DNA of 64,000 nucleotides, taken from positions 16,120,001 through 16,184,000 of the forward strand of contig CM059622.1 in NCBI GenBank assembly GCA_030435675.1, read 5' to 3'. This document shows, piece after piece, positions 12,460-22,756 of the stretch (its first letter is position 1; each line of letters begins with the position of its first letter). The DNA comes from Steinernema hermaphroditum. Its lineage: Eukaryota > Nematoda > Chromadorea > Rhabditida > Steinernematidae. The notes under the pieces were generated by a model. That model was not told the DNA's origin and searched no databases. It saw only the letters and a list, made by a program, of their open reading frames with translations. The translations under genes were made by a program, and so were the position numbers.

Positions 12460-12900
12460 TTGATGGCAGTGATTTGCAAGAACGGCCAAGTAGTCAATAG
12501 GCAGACTAAAATAATCGGACTCATATCTGTCAACAATTGAAACGAGTTCTTTATCGTGCCGAGAATAGTTGTGCCGCTGGTGACGCTGTTTCAGTCCTTT
12601 AGATGGATTGAGAAAATACTCTCTGTAAGCTTGTCTACAGTGAGATTCTTCGCGATGAATGATCTGCAGCAAATGTTTAACTTGAATTCCTTTGTATGGC
12701 CAAATACCTCAAGCAGATCGATCATCCTCGGAGTTCCGACGGCATATCTGTTTAGAACTCCATGCCAGGCCTCAACGGAGTTATTCGTCCTAGGGCCTTT
12801 TCCAGTCCGATCGTACAGATTCCAGTCATTTATTGAAAAAGTCGTCTTGTCGCAGGGCCTCAGATGCCATATCGTACAGAAGCGTTCAGAAAGGACGTAG
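12460..12900 (-). pseudogene. MULE transposase C-terminal remnant, frameshifted
   Basis: The minus frame from about 12900 reads a MULE-like C-terminal block including RTNNSVEAWHGVLNRY, a typical phrase near the end of MULE transposases. Around 12670 the sensible frame switches to the one reading EESHCRQAYREYFLNP and ending with PIDYLAVLANH, so there is at least one frameshift. The N-terminal DDE region is absent. Confidence 0.75.
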
Positions 12901-12940
12901 AAAAAAAAGTAGAAAATGAAGGCGGATTCATAGCAGAGAC

Positions 12941-13248
12941 GAAAGAATCGAGAACAGATACTGTACATATGCATCGTGTCGAGACCACCCCTTCTGACGG
13001 TGCGCTTCTGACGGCGCGCTTGTGTCGCGGCGCGCTTATATCGCCGCGCGCTTATGACGGTGCGCTTATGACGGCGCGCTTGTGTCGCGGCGCGCTTATG
13101 ACGGCGCGCTTATGACGGCGCGCTTGTGTCGCGGCGCGCTTATGACGGCGCGCTTGTGTCACCGCGCGCTTATGTCGCCGCGCGCTTATGACGGCGCGTT
13201 ATGACGGCGCGCTTATTTCGGCGCGCTTAAATCCGGCGCTCTTATGTC
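12941..13248 (-). repeat. right inverted arm: ~16 tandem CGGCGCGCTT units
   Basis: Inverted counterpart of the left arm with about 16 units, including variants with GGTGCGCTT and a shortened GCGCGTT copy. Unit order differs from the left arm, so the arrays have changed by unequal exchange or slippage while unit and end sequences stayed alike. Confidence 0.9.
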
Positions 13249-13444
13249 ATGACGCCGGAGTACCGTGTCATTGTGTCGACGCTTGTTTTCATCGTTTTGT
13301 TTCATCAATGACTTCGTTTATGCCTGTTCGCATTCTGACCTTTTGTCCACACTGTTTCAGACAGTCTCCAAGCGTACAAGATGTCAGTTCACTCCGTTCA
13401 AGTTCCAGAGAGCGGTCGCGTTCGACTCGCGCGAGCTTCGAGCT

Positions 13445-15106
13445 ATGAACAACGCGGAGATGTCGACTAAAATGGCGCGGGTTCATCGGTCCGACGACGA
13501 TAGGAATGTATTCACGAGTCCCGGTAGTGAATACGGAAGAGTCATTGTTATATTTTACGTACGTTCTAGGACACTTCGCTTCGAGCAGTGAACAAGTAAA
13601 CGATTCCGGAGAGCAAAAAGTCAAGCGCAAATCGAAATTGCCGAAAGCACCGAAACGCTTTAGACCCGAACTTTGGGGTTCTGCATCGTTGTCGTTGACG
13701 TCAGTGACGTCCTCATTGAATCGCACCTCTGGCCTGTCGAGCGACAATATCCGGAGTGAATTCGTGCTTAGGTCTAATAGAGATGTAAGTCTACTTGTAT
13801 TTATGTTTTATCGTTAGCACTGTTTTATTTTAAACTTGTTGGTATTTCGTTTCATCATAGTGCACCTAAGATACCCAACAAACTCGTACTATCCTGCGTA
13901 TAGTTTCTTTCTTTTAGCCACCGTTGAATTCAGATGTCGAGTTCAATGACAATCTGCGCCGCGCACGGGAAGCCATTAATGCAGGTGTGCGTCCAATGTT
14001 GATCCGCGCCGGAAGCTCAGGGTCCTATTTCATACGCGACGCATCAAATACATTTCTCGGAGTGTTCAAGCCTAAAGACGAAGAGCCGTTCGCACCGTTG
14101 AATCCGAAATGGCGCAAGTTCTTCCAACGCATGCTTTGCTTCTGTTGCTTCGGTCGTGCATGTTTGATCCCGAATCATGGATATCTTTCCGAAACGGGCG
14201 CATCATTAATTGACGAGCGTCTTTGTGTAAGTTTCAATATCTTTTGCTAAGTTTCTATCGATCACTTTCAGTTGAACATTGTGCCGAAGACGCGTGTCAT
14301 TCGTCTCTCATCGCCAGCCTTCTTCTATGGTCGTTGCTGCGGACGAGCCATCGAACCCTACCCGAAAGAGGGTAGTTATCAGGTATGGAACCTGAAATGA
14401 ATGTTGACTCTGAACCTGATCGTTCTTAGATATTCGTTAATGGTTTTAAAGATGCCGGTGCTGTACTCACTGAATGGGCTAATCTTGGAGGCCCCGAAGC
14501 CGCACTAACACCAGAAGAATATGAACTGTTCCTCATACAGTTCCAGAAAATGGTTGTGCTTGATTACATTATTCGAAACACCGATCGCCACAGTTCAAAT
14601 TGGCTTATAAGGTGATTCGGTATTAGTTCAAGTTTTATTGATGAGTGTTTAGATATATTCCGGGAAAAGAAATTCGCCTCGCCGCTATTGACAATGGCCT
14701 CGCATTTCCCGTGCAACACCCAGAAAATACGAGCCGTTTCCGTCAATTCCCATTCGGCTGGTCATCGTTCTCCTTCGCCCAACAGCCATGGCATGAGGGC
14801 TTGAGAAACTTCCTGCTGCAGTTGCTCACTCCCCTCTTCGTTCACAACCTCTGCCTGGACATCAAGAACCTCTTCCGTCACGACAGTTCGACAAATCGCC
14901 TGTTGACCTATATACAACTGCGAGTGCTACGTGGTCAACTGTGGAATCTGCGGCTTGCGCTGATGGCGAATGAACCACCCTCCCAATTGGTTAAGAGGCC
15001 GCAAATACTTGTCCGCCGCCGTTACAGCGACCTCCCGGCATCCGACGACTGGGACAAATGTTTCCGTGCGAAGCAGGTCGACTTCTCCTCCCCTGGATGT
15101 TGCTGA
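13445..15106 (+). CDS. Phosphatidylinositol 4-kinase type II
   Basis: Six exons (13445..13523, 13570..13784, 13918..14226, 14272..14382, 14430..14611, 14653..15106) give 449 residues, near the 479 of human PI4K2A. It phosphorylates PtdIns at the 4-position on endosomal/TGN membranes. Visible motifs: SSGSYFIRD (nucleotide loop) and FKPKDEEP at about 127-150; the Cys patch CFCCFGRAC, the place of the palmitoylated CCPCC in animals; YLSETGAS; catalytic DYIIRNTDR at 283-291; and IDNG at 311-314, the metal-binding Asp. The first about 98 residues are Ser-rich and disordered, as in the family. The first two exons and the start (ATG 13445) rest on splice consensus only. It lies 180 bp from the foldback transposon. 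The next gene follows on the same strand after 230 bp. Confidence 0.93.
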
Positions 15107-15335
15107 ATACTGCTTGTGAACTCATGTATATTAGTTATGTCATCTCTAATATATTGAAGGTGTTGTGCTAATGGTTTGTACTCGGTGCAAAAGGGATAAA
15201 CCGTAGCAGTCAACGATCGACAAGTCGCCTGAACGTGACGTTGTCTAGACTCCAGACAGTTCTAACAACAAACAGTCGCGAGCGTCAGTTTTCCGATTGC
15301 GCTGTTGTGAGCGGTCGACTTTGCCACCGGATCCC

Positions 15336-15953
15336 ATGGTTGATAACGCTCGGCAACTTTTCCGGAATATCCGGGCACGCCTCTCGCGCTCCGGCGCTCC
15401 TGTCTTCGAGGAGCAGTCTGGTCTTCTTCGTCAGCGAATCGAACAACCCGCGGCTGTTGTCACCAGAGAAGAGCAGGCTGAAGATGATGCTGCTGATAGC
15501 AATCCAGAGCAGAAAATCTGCTGCCACTGCGCATTGGAGCGAATCGCAGGTAAACGGCTCTTTACCCCATTGGCTGAATTTTTTTATCTTAGACGAGATT
15601 GAACAAAAACCGGCGACCTGGATCGCCATCGAAGGGGGGCAGCTCGTCGAGCGCCCCATGGAGTGTCCCGTCAAGTGTCCAACAGCTCCCACTAAAGAGG
15701 AGTCAGAGTCCTCGTTGATCTCCAAGCTTGAGCAGGACATGAAGCGCACGTATCGCAAAATGCGCGATTCTAGGATCGCTAATAAGGTGACTTCTATGCG
15801 GCTAATGAACCTTCATTAAATCGATATCTTTAGAAATCGAAGTGGACCTCAATCGCCGACAGTGAGTGCAAGAAAGCGGACGAAACCATCACAAAAGTCA
15901 ATGACTTGCAAAAAACCATCGACGAACTGTCGGAGAAGTTGCGGACCGCTTAA
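15336..15953 (+). CDS. unknown protein, 175 residues, Cys pairs plus C-terminal coiled coil
   Basis: Three exons (15336..15549, 15593..15786, 15834..15953) join in phase with introns of 43 and 47 bp. I do not recognise the family. The N-terminal part is basic (RQLFRNIRARLSRS), followed by an acidic stretch, a CCHC cluster at about 66-69, a WIAIEGGQLVERP segment and a CPVKC pair. The last about 60 residues are heptad-like and charged (SSLISKLEQDMKRTYRKM, then VNDLQKTIDELSEKL), so a coiled coil is likely. Codon use is strongly biased as in the neighbouring kinase. The 230-bp gap to that upstream gene would allow a shared operon, but no clear trans-splice acceptor stands before the ATG. An AATAAA follows at 16008. 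Confidence 0.75.
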
Positions 15954-16007
15954 TTTTTCGCGGAACAGAAAATCTTCGTAGATATCAAGTGTTAACAATA
16001 ATGACAA

Positions 16008-16013
16008 AATAAA
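16008..16013 (+). terminator. AATAAA poly(A) signal
   Basis: AATAAA 55 bp after the stop of the unknown 175-residue gene. Confidence 0.55.
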
Positions 16014-16065
16014 ACAGCGTAGTTATTGCAATACGTAGAGACCATAAAGGTTGCCGATATCCAAA

Positions 16066-16206
16066 ATGGAATGGAGGAGGCATCTGCGTTCTCTCGAGCT
16101 CGACATGGCAGAGCTCAAAGGACTACGTTCGATGTTCGAAGAACTGAAACCCCAACAGACGAATACGAAAGTCGCACTGTCATATATTACAAATAATTTC
16201 ACATAA
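16066..16206 (+). CDS. possible extra exon or mini-gene, 46 codons, coiled-coil-like
   Basis: A plus-strand frame from ATG 16066 has biased codons and a heptad pattern (HLRSLELDMAELKGLRSMFE), ending 9 bp before the convergent U2AF gene's stop. A second frame through the same DNA is also open (from TIKVADIQNGMEEA). It may be an alternative last exon of the preceding gene or a separate small gene; no splice model was decisive. Confidence 0.3.
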   Translation: MEWRRHLRSLELDMAELKGLRSMFEELKPQQTNTKVALSYITNNFT

Positions 16207-16215
16207 GCATAAATA

Positions 16216-17058
16216 TTAATACTCTTCGACAATAAGAACTTCGTCATTATAGCTGGAAAATAACCCTTGAGCGCCAGATCGATTTTGCTTCCTTGTCCCA
16301 GTTGACCTGCGCTTCCTTCTAGATTTGATTCGATCCTGCTTTTCAAATAAACGGTCATAGTATTCATTGAAAACTTCTTGAACGCGTTCTTCGGCTTCAC
16401 AACTCAGTGTTCGAATGTGCAGGAAGTTGCAGAAGGATCCCATCGGACAGCCTTTCGAGCCGTTGTCACGACAAAAACTTTTCGTGAAATCCTCGACAGG
16501 GCAGAGCTCAGCGTGTATGGGGCGACCATTGAACCTGACGATGACAAAGTTAAAAACCTGCTAGCAGATAGAACGAACCATCGATTGTTGAGCTCCTCCA
16601 TGGCCTTGCGAGCAACATCATCGCGCTCAAAGCGTACGTAGACATTCCCGATCATATGCTCGGCCATGTTGTCGCAAACGAGCATGTCCTCGACGAGTCC
16701 ATATTCTAGCAATTCGGTGATCACCTCTTCGTAGAACTCTTCGAAATGACGCTGCTGCTCGGGAGTGTAGCGCTTGCAGCGGTTCAGCGATTCGGCGTCG
16801 CCAGCAAAAACCGGATTCACGTAGAGGTTGTGCAGCAAAATGGTTCGCGAATACGTAGGCTTCACATGGTTCCGCGTGCATGTATCACCGAAGCGGCAAG
16901 CGCCGACCTAAACACGACAATTAGAAGCTGTATTCACAGTGCATGGAACGTACACGATAATAGAAGTAGCAGTTGACTTTGTCGCGCTCCGTGCCATAGA
17001 TGGAGGCCAGGTACTCCGCTCCACCGACGTCGTTGCCCGTTAATCGTCCACTGCTCAT
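16216..17058 (-). CDS. uaf-2: U2AF small subunit (U2AF35), 3' splice-site AG recognition factor
   Basis: Three minus-strand exons (17058..16954, 16907..16579, 16534..16216) give 250 residues. It recognises the AG of the 3' splice site as partner of the large U2AF subunit. In order: CCCH zinc finger 1 (C30, C39, C45, H49), the U2AF-homology RRM with NVYVRFERDD at its centre (about 60-150), and CCCH zinc finger 2 (C166, C174, C180, H184). The tail is short and basic (KSRRKRRSTG..) rather than a long RS domain. The exon 2 donor is set by reading frame: GTTC occurs at both intron ends, and only TG|GTTCGT keeps RWFNGRPIHAEL intact. The gene is convergent with the preceding plus-strand gene. The symbol is used by analogy with C. 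elegans. Confidence 0.93.
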
Positions 17059-18184
17059 TTTCCGGCAATCGGCGGCGTGACTCTACTGATTTGTGACCCT
17101 GCGTTCGATCGAAATGCTTTTATGCACTTCACGAGACATTGTGCAGCCTGCAGAACCAACGTAGACGTCTGGCTGACTAAAATGGCCTGTTGTGCGAAGT
17201 TTAGACGAATTTATGGTCGCTTGTGAGTGGTCAAGATTGTTATGGTATGAACGCGTGATGTTTGTACCAGTTCAATGGGTTGTGTCTCGCCGCGCTATCT
17301 ATATGCACGGTATTCTACACCGGATGTCACCTTTTCCAAGGAACTATTGCAGACTCACAACTGACTTGTTGAAAAAGATCGAGCATTGCAGCGTTCTTGC
17401 GCCAATGGATCTACAAATCGTGATTGTTCACTCTTGTGCTCATAATAACTCAGCGAGGAAAGCGCCAAGGAAGATAAGCCAGGGCTCATTCGACGCGCCA
17501 GACTGTCCTGAAGAACCGTTCGTCGGCGAAATCGCCCCACAAATGAAAAGAGACAAGTTATTATGACTTTGAGCATATCCCACTATAAACTCATCGACGC
17601 ATGAAAAGCGCGCGCCAAATTATCGTTGCGAGACGCCAAATGGACCGACTCTACGACATTTCCGTTAACCATCTGTTAACCTTTACCGTAACTCAGTGCA
17701 AACAAGCGTTTGCACCCTTTAATTTCTGCTTGCTGTCCGTGATTTTCGCTACTTAAGTGATCCAAGATAGGTTTGAAATGACTCAGTGGGAATGCCTGTG
17801 CAGCGAAAAGAGACGCTTAATGTGGTGTTAGGTGTAGGCGCATTCGCGATTTTGAGCGTTTTCTGATCGGTGGAAGGAAAAAAACGCGGTGCTGATGTGG
17901 AATCTTCAATTTTTGATCCTATTCAGTCATGTTAGTTGCGCTTTCTGCTCAGTATGTATATGTGAACTATCAACATTTCGTATGACCAACGGAGTTTTCT
18001 CTTTGTATTTATCTCGTGTTTATCTCAAATCGCTTGATGTCAGGAGTGAGCAAGGGGCTGTGGGGCGTTTTCAATGTTACGGTGTTTTTCGTCCGTGAGC
18101 CCTCGTGGTGCAAGCTCTAGGTAGTGCGCGGTGTTACGCGTCTCACCCACATTTACCAACCTCTACTTAATGTTTGCTTCAGAT
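17059..18184. other. intergenic region between U2AF35 and the next plus gene
   Basis: 5' flank of U2AF35 and of the plus-strand gene at 18185, so probably two promoters back to back. A 124-codon plus frame at 17192-17566 starts without an ATG and shows no domain; I regard it as chance. Confidence 0.4.
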
Positions 18185-19051
18185 ATGGTCTCAGAAACCT
18201 CTAGTAATACGATGTATGAGATGGTCATCACTGAAGCGTTTTATGAGGAACTCTTCGAGAAATGTATTGTGAGCTCATAGTTACTTTACAATTCATTTAT
18301 TTTTTTTATCTTTAGGCCGTTGAACCCCCCACCACCAATGCAGAGCAAAAAGTCCAGGCATGGCACGAAGAGCTGAGGCAGGGTTGGAAAACCAAGACAG
18401 TCGTGAGGGTTAGTTGGCGAATATGGTTTCCAATTCAATGGTTTACGTTTTAGAGCAAGCTAAGAGCTATCTGCAGTGAGTCCTTTGATACAATACGTCG
18501 CACTGTGCGCAAAAAGGTCATGCTGCTGGAAAAGAATCAACTTGATCGTGATGATGAAGTAAACTCGATGGCGGGGTATCTTCAACGAGCCCTAGACCTT
18601 AATGAGATAGTGTCTAGAGGTAAAAGGAGGCGAAGGGATGATGAAGATGCCTGCTCGCGTTTTGCGTACTTATTGCCGCGAGCAAACGATCCTGAGCCGA
18701 GGGTACAAACTGTGATTTCTCTGAAATTACTTATTGTTATCTGTTTTAGTTATACAGCAGAGAAGGAACCCATGTAGATTTTAAGGACCGGATATGCCAA
18801 ATCGCGGAAGAAGCTAAATGTCGAAATGCCGATGAACCGCCAGCACTCAAACCGCGCGGAAAGCGTCCCCTTGTAAGCGTTTTCTTTTGTGTCTCAATCA
18901 ATTGCAGTTCTGCTTGCAGGTTTACGCGGACAACAAGGTCATCCAATTCTTCGTCAGGAGCCAGCAAAGGACCAAGAGGCAGATGGTGGAATTGGCAGAA
19001 AAGTGCGGCTATGTGTATTGTGAAGTCGAACAAAGCATGTTTTGGTACTGA
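18185..19051 (+). CDS. unknown nuclear-type protein, 226 residues
   Basis: Five exons (18185..18268, 18316..18408, 18454..18702, 18750..18872, 18920..19051) join in phase. The start ATG follows TTGCTTCAG by two bases, a likely SL trans-splice site. I do not recognise the family. It has a helical, charged middle (RKKVMLLEKNQLDRDDEVNS) followed by a leucine-rich QRALDLNEIV and a basic cluster GKRRRRDDED that could be a nuclear localisation signal. The end reads KRQMVELAEKCGYVYCEVEQ. The stop lies only 64 bp from the stop of the convergent copper transporter gene, so the transcripts may overlap in their 3' ends. Confidence 0.78.
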
Positions 19052-19115
19052 TTCTCGTTACAGATTATGTCCTTGTTGTTTGTGTAGAACTTTAATTAAA
19101 TATACTTGTCGACGC

Positions 19116-19921
19116 TCAGGAGCAACAGTCACCGATACGTTCTTCCTCTTCGACGCTCATCAAGGGGCCAAAGAAGAAGTAGGCGACGATGTGACCGACG
19201 ATCATCGAGGCGAACATGGGAACGTTGTAGGTCATCGCGATCATCATGAGGCAATAGGAACCGAACATCTGAGCGAAGTAGAGAGCGCTCTGCGCGATGT
19301 GAAGCGACGATGTGAGAGACATAAATCTGCAACAACTAGCCCGCATAGCAATTCATTTCTGCATACGGTTTAGGCGTGCGACCTTCGAGGTTCAACGGCT
19401 CCGAGCTGGTGATAGAGGCGCTGCAGTCGCACGGCGGCGGCTCATCCATCGGGAGTTGCGAGACGCCACTGTTCCGACGACTGCGGTTGTAGACGTCGGC
19501 GGCGCAGCACGGCTCGTGCTGTGCGTGGATGCGGAAATTGTACCAGCGGATGAGACGGATGAACTCGTAGACGACGGCGAGGATGCCGATGGCCAGGCAT
19601 GAGAAGACGTAGGCTGCAACGACCATTGTGGCTGCGTAGCGTCTCACTTTAGGAAGTTTAGATTTTAGGAAGTTCTGTTTAAATAGATTCTGTCTTATTG
19701 GTTTAAGAGGACAAAGGAATGTCTAGCTTCCAAGAAGGAGAAGACGACTTGTCTACAAAAAGAGGTGTCTATTCAAGTGACAGTGACATTTCCTTCATTT
19801 CTATGGATTTAACGTTTACAGAATTTGTATATGTACCTGTCGTCGTTTCGGGAAGCCATCCATGAAACAGAACGTATTCGTTCAGTCGGAAATGAAAGTA
19901 CATCTCCATCATAGGCCCCAT
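19116..19921 (-). CDS. Ctr-family copper transporter, 191 residues (downstream operon member)
   Basis: Three minus-strand exons (19921..19837, 19646..19367, 19326..19116) in phase. The Ctr family forms trimeric Cu(I) channels in plasma or endosomal membranes. The N-terminus MGPMMEMYFHF carries the Met copper ligands. TM1 ends FIRLIRWYNF. A long cytosolic loop with Cys pairs (EPCCAADV, CDCSAS) follows. TM2 holds the key MxxxM filter as MMIAM. TM3 has GHIVA where most Ctr proteins have GxxxG. It ends in DCCS, a Cys tail for copper hand-over. The exon 2 acceptor (CCTAAAG) is weak but matches the phase in the paralogue. It starts 143 bp after the stop of the upstream Ctr gene, with AATAAA then TTTTCAG between them, which is operon-like. 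Confidence 0.88.
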
Positions 19922-20040
19922 CTTCGGCGTTTTCCTTCTGAAAATCGATTGTCAACTTATCAAAACGGGTATAAACAGTAGTTATATCGAGGGAGCGAAG
20001 CCCGATTGATTCGCGACTGAAGGCCGTTAAGACAATCGTA

Positions 20041-20046
20041 TTTATT
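20041..20046 (-). terminator. AATAAA poly(A) signal between the two Ctr genes
   Basis: AATAAA on the minus strand 18 bp after the upstream Ctr stop; the downstream gene's TTTTCAG acceptor lies about 100 bp further on, the usual layout of nematode operons. Confidence 0.6.
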
Positions 20047-20063
20047 GCTCGAAAAAAAAAGCT

Positions 20064-21874
20064 CTATCCACAGCAGGACATGGGGGATTCGCTGGTCTGA
20101 GGAGCGGCCATGCGACGATCGGCGTGCGGTTGACGAGGAAGTTCGCGCGATCCGAAGAGGTAGTAGCCGACGGCGGCGCCGGCGGTGACGGCGATGCACA
20201 GCCACACGGAGAAGGTCATGAAGATGAGCATGAGGAAGTAACTGACGACGATCTGCACGCCGAAGAGGACGCTCTGGGCGAAGTGCGACAGGGAAAGCAG
20301 CTTCTGGCGATAGCTGAAACAGTGAGCTTAGCACACGCTGAGCTTTCGCAAGGGTCGCGGGCACTTTCTTGGCGGAATGTCCGCTACCGCGTACTTGGTG
20401 CGAGTTCCGTGCGAAGACGTTTGGCGCTGAGTGACCTCGAGGCGCCAGCGGAACCACTTGAGCAGCTCGAAGCTGACTCCCATGACGAAGACGATGAAGC
20501 AGCTGAGGACCATCACTAAAGAGAGGGATATGTGGGTGCTGGGGCGGAGACGGTACCTCCGACGGTCTTGACGGTCCAGAATTTGAAGAGAACGGTGTCG
20601 TTGAGGGTGGTGTGGAACCACATCCACATAGGGTGCTCCATCATGTCTTTCATCATGGGCGACATTCCTAGAACGATGATTGTTTGCTTTTGGAAATCGG
20701 AAAGACGAGGTAATACAAGGCTAAATTCAAGAGGCTCTGTCTTTTTTTCCATCAACTCAGAGTGGATTTGGTCAGTTTACTTTACTGTAAGTGATCGGTC
20801 CGCACACTATCCACCGAATCAGCCATCCATACTTATTATCCCCCTTAGGTCTCACTCGCATATCGTACTCTGTGTACAGTAGGTGAAAGATCGAAACTCG
20901 CAGCCCTGATCCTAACCTCCTTCTATCTAAAGGAACACTAAATCGATATGTGTTGTATAATGGAGCAATCCTCGGACGGAATGTCATCATCGCAAACGAG
21001 TACGGATCCTAGGACCCGCGTCATAAGAATATGGATTCGTGTCGGAAGGTGACCGTATTTGGTAATTTCGGATTTGGGATTCGCGATCACAGAGAGATGT
21101 TGCTGAGGTTGGCTTTTTCGCTATGTTTTAGGAGTTGTGTCTCCTATCTATTAAATGATGACACAATTGGCCCACCTAGGTATTCCACTATCATAATGGT
21201 GTAGTGCGAGGGCCACAGTCAACCCATTGCGTCAGCAAAAATTTGAACGAGGCGAGTGACGCGCCGTTTAAGCACAATTGAGAAGGACCAAAAGCGTCAC
21301 CTACGCATTCCAATGATCCTTTAATCGGTAGACGAAGGTCCGAGGATCCGAGTTATAAGAACACAGATTGCTGTTGCCAATACAGTGAACTCAACAGCTA
21401 TTCAATTTGGAAGATGACCTGATTTTGTGTACACAAAGGGATGTAGCTGAGGTTGCAATACCTATACCAAGGAATTGTGTCTCCTCTCTAGCACAGTACA
21501 TGATAGCACAATAGGGCCATCATAATGGTTTGATTGTGAGGGTCACAATCAAACCGTTGCATCAGCAAATTTGAAAGAAGGGAACCGTTTAAGCACAATT
21601 GAGACGACCCAAGAGCGTCACCCACGTATTTTAGTCGGTAAAGGAATAAAACCAGAAAAGAACTCTATATTGTGAAATGGGTGAAATGCCCTTATACACA
21701 ATATCTCGATAGTACTAATGATCTACTATTATCGGCACACAATGTGTACTTTCCTATCATAATGGATTGATATTGTGAAGGTCACAATATGCATTCCTAT
21801 TCTTGCATCAGGACAATCAAAGAAAACTGACCTCCACTCATTCCAGGCATTTTAGTGATAGTCATATGATCCAT
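20064..21874 (-). CDS. Ctr-family copper transporter, 174 residues, with 1.16-kb first intron
   Basis: Four minus-strand exons: 21874..21832, 20667..20557, 20515..20395 and 20313..20064. The tiny first exon ([14 protein letters not shown]) is Met/His-rich like other Ctr N-termini (human starts MDHSHHMGM). Its GGA-G end joins the GA-ATG of exon 2 exactly in phase, giving [18 protein letters not shown] next. TM1 ends [14 protein letters not shown]2 carries the copper-selective MLIFM, TM3 carries GAAVG (GxxxG), and the end is SCCG. It imports or releases Cu(I). AATAAA follows at 20041-20046, then the second Ctr gene. Exon 2 could also be a separate trans-spliced start, but the phase match favours the long intron. 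Confidence 0.85.
20999..21830. repeat. degenerate ~330-bp tandem repeats inside the Ctr first intron
   Basis: Two diverged units (about 20999-21335 and 21336-21660) share ordered blocks: GAATTGTGTCTCCT-like, ATCATAATGG, GCGTCAGCAAA/GCATCAGCAAA, CCGTTTAAGCACAATTGAGA and AGAGCGTCACC. A shorter third piece (about 21750-21810) keeps ATCATAATGG and the hairpin. Confidence 0.75.
21527..21555. other. perfect 13-bp-stem hairpin in repeat unit 2
   Basis: GGTTTGATTGTGA, a 3-base loop GGG, then its exact reverse complement. The related site in unit 3 (21770-21790) keeps a 9-bp stem ATATTGTGA/TCACAATAT with different bases on both arms. Unit 1 (about 21198) has only a weak version. Confidence 0.75.
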
Positions 21875-22756
21875 GGTTTCGACCGAGGACGACGACAACA
21901 ACAACAGCAACCGACGGAATCGATTCAAAACAGTCGCACTGCCGATTAGGGGGGACTGGAGTGGTGCTGCAGCTAAGAGCTGAGTGCGGAATGAGCAAGG
22001 AAAGGCGATTACTGATAACGCGGGCCGCGGTGAGACGTCTCGGTTGAGAGGTCGACGGTCGAACGAAGCGGAGGCACGTATGGCTTGAATTCTGTGTATC
22101 CTGTTGATGAAATGAGCGGGGAGATGGTACGGGATGCGGGGTGGAATAAGAGGAGAGTTCGCCAAACAGACCAACTTATTTGTTTGTTTGTTTGTTTGTG
22201 AGTAAATGTTTATGTTTGTCGTCTTTGACTGTTTTCCAAACTTCTGAGATTTATAAAGAAGTATCTATGGAATGTTTTTAGGTTTTCTGGTCCATAGAAA
22301 GAACTTTTGATGATGTCTTAGATGGTATATGAGTTAGATTGCAATCGGGGGGCGATATGTGGCGCGATGCGATGAAATCCAGTACGATCTGTGGTCTGTT
22401 TTTCGACATTTTGCTAGTGTATCAGTACCAGTGCACCAAATAATGACTGTTTTATGAATGACAGACGGAAAATGAAGGTGGTGATGTTTGATAGTTGATT
22501 AACCCGATTGTTCATCGTTCATCGATCGTAGAACACCTATTCATTTGGTTCGACAGTTGTCTGTGCCACCCTATCTTATTCGGACTGTAATCACAGGCGC
22601 CAATGTATTTTATAGGGTATGGTATTCACCGATGATATCATAGTCATAAACTAGTGTGCATCGCAGTGACCCCAAGCTGACGGGAATACCCCATAAGTAC
22701 ACGACCAAAAATAGAAACTACATGTGCCTAACATAAAAAAAATAAAGAAAAACTTA
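21875..22756. other. 5' flank of the Ctr operon and intergenic DNA
   Basis: Holds the presumed promoter of the Ctr genes and a short (TTTG)n run near 22180-22199. No gene is seen. Confidence 0.4.

Larger units (their letters stand above)
12116..13264. mobile_element. foldback (FB-type) MULE-like DNA transposon, non-autonomous
   Basis: The element lies between a near-identical 10-bp duplication, CGGGAGTACC (12116-12125) and CCGGAGTACC (13255-13264), a length typical of Mutator-like elements. Its two long inverted arms (about 12126-12414 and 12941-13254) share outer ends ..GACATAAGAGCGCCGGAT, a tandem-repeat middle, and unique inner ends (GAAGGGGTGGT, then ACAGTATCTGTTCTCGATTC). The roughly 525-bp centre carries a broken minus-strand MULE transposase tail. 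Arms made of tandem repeats are the hallmark of foldback elements. It could not mobilise itself. Confidence 0.85.

Noticed and set aside
17192..17566. 124-codon plus-strand frame
   Set aside because: No ATG at the start, no domain, lies in the presumed promoter region between divergent genes.
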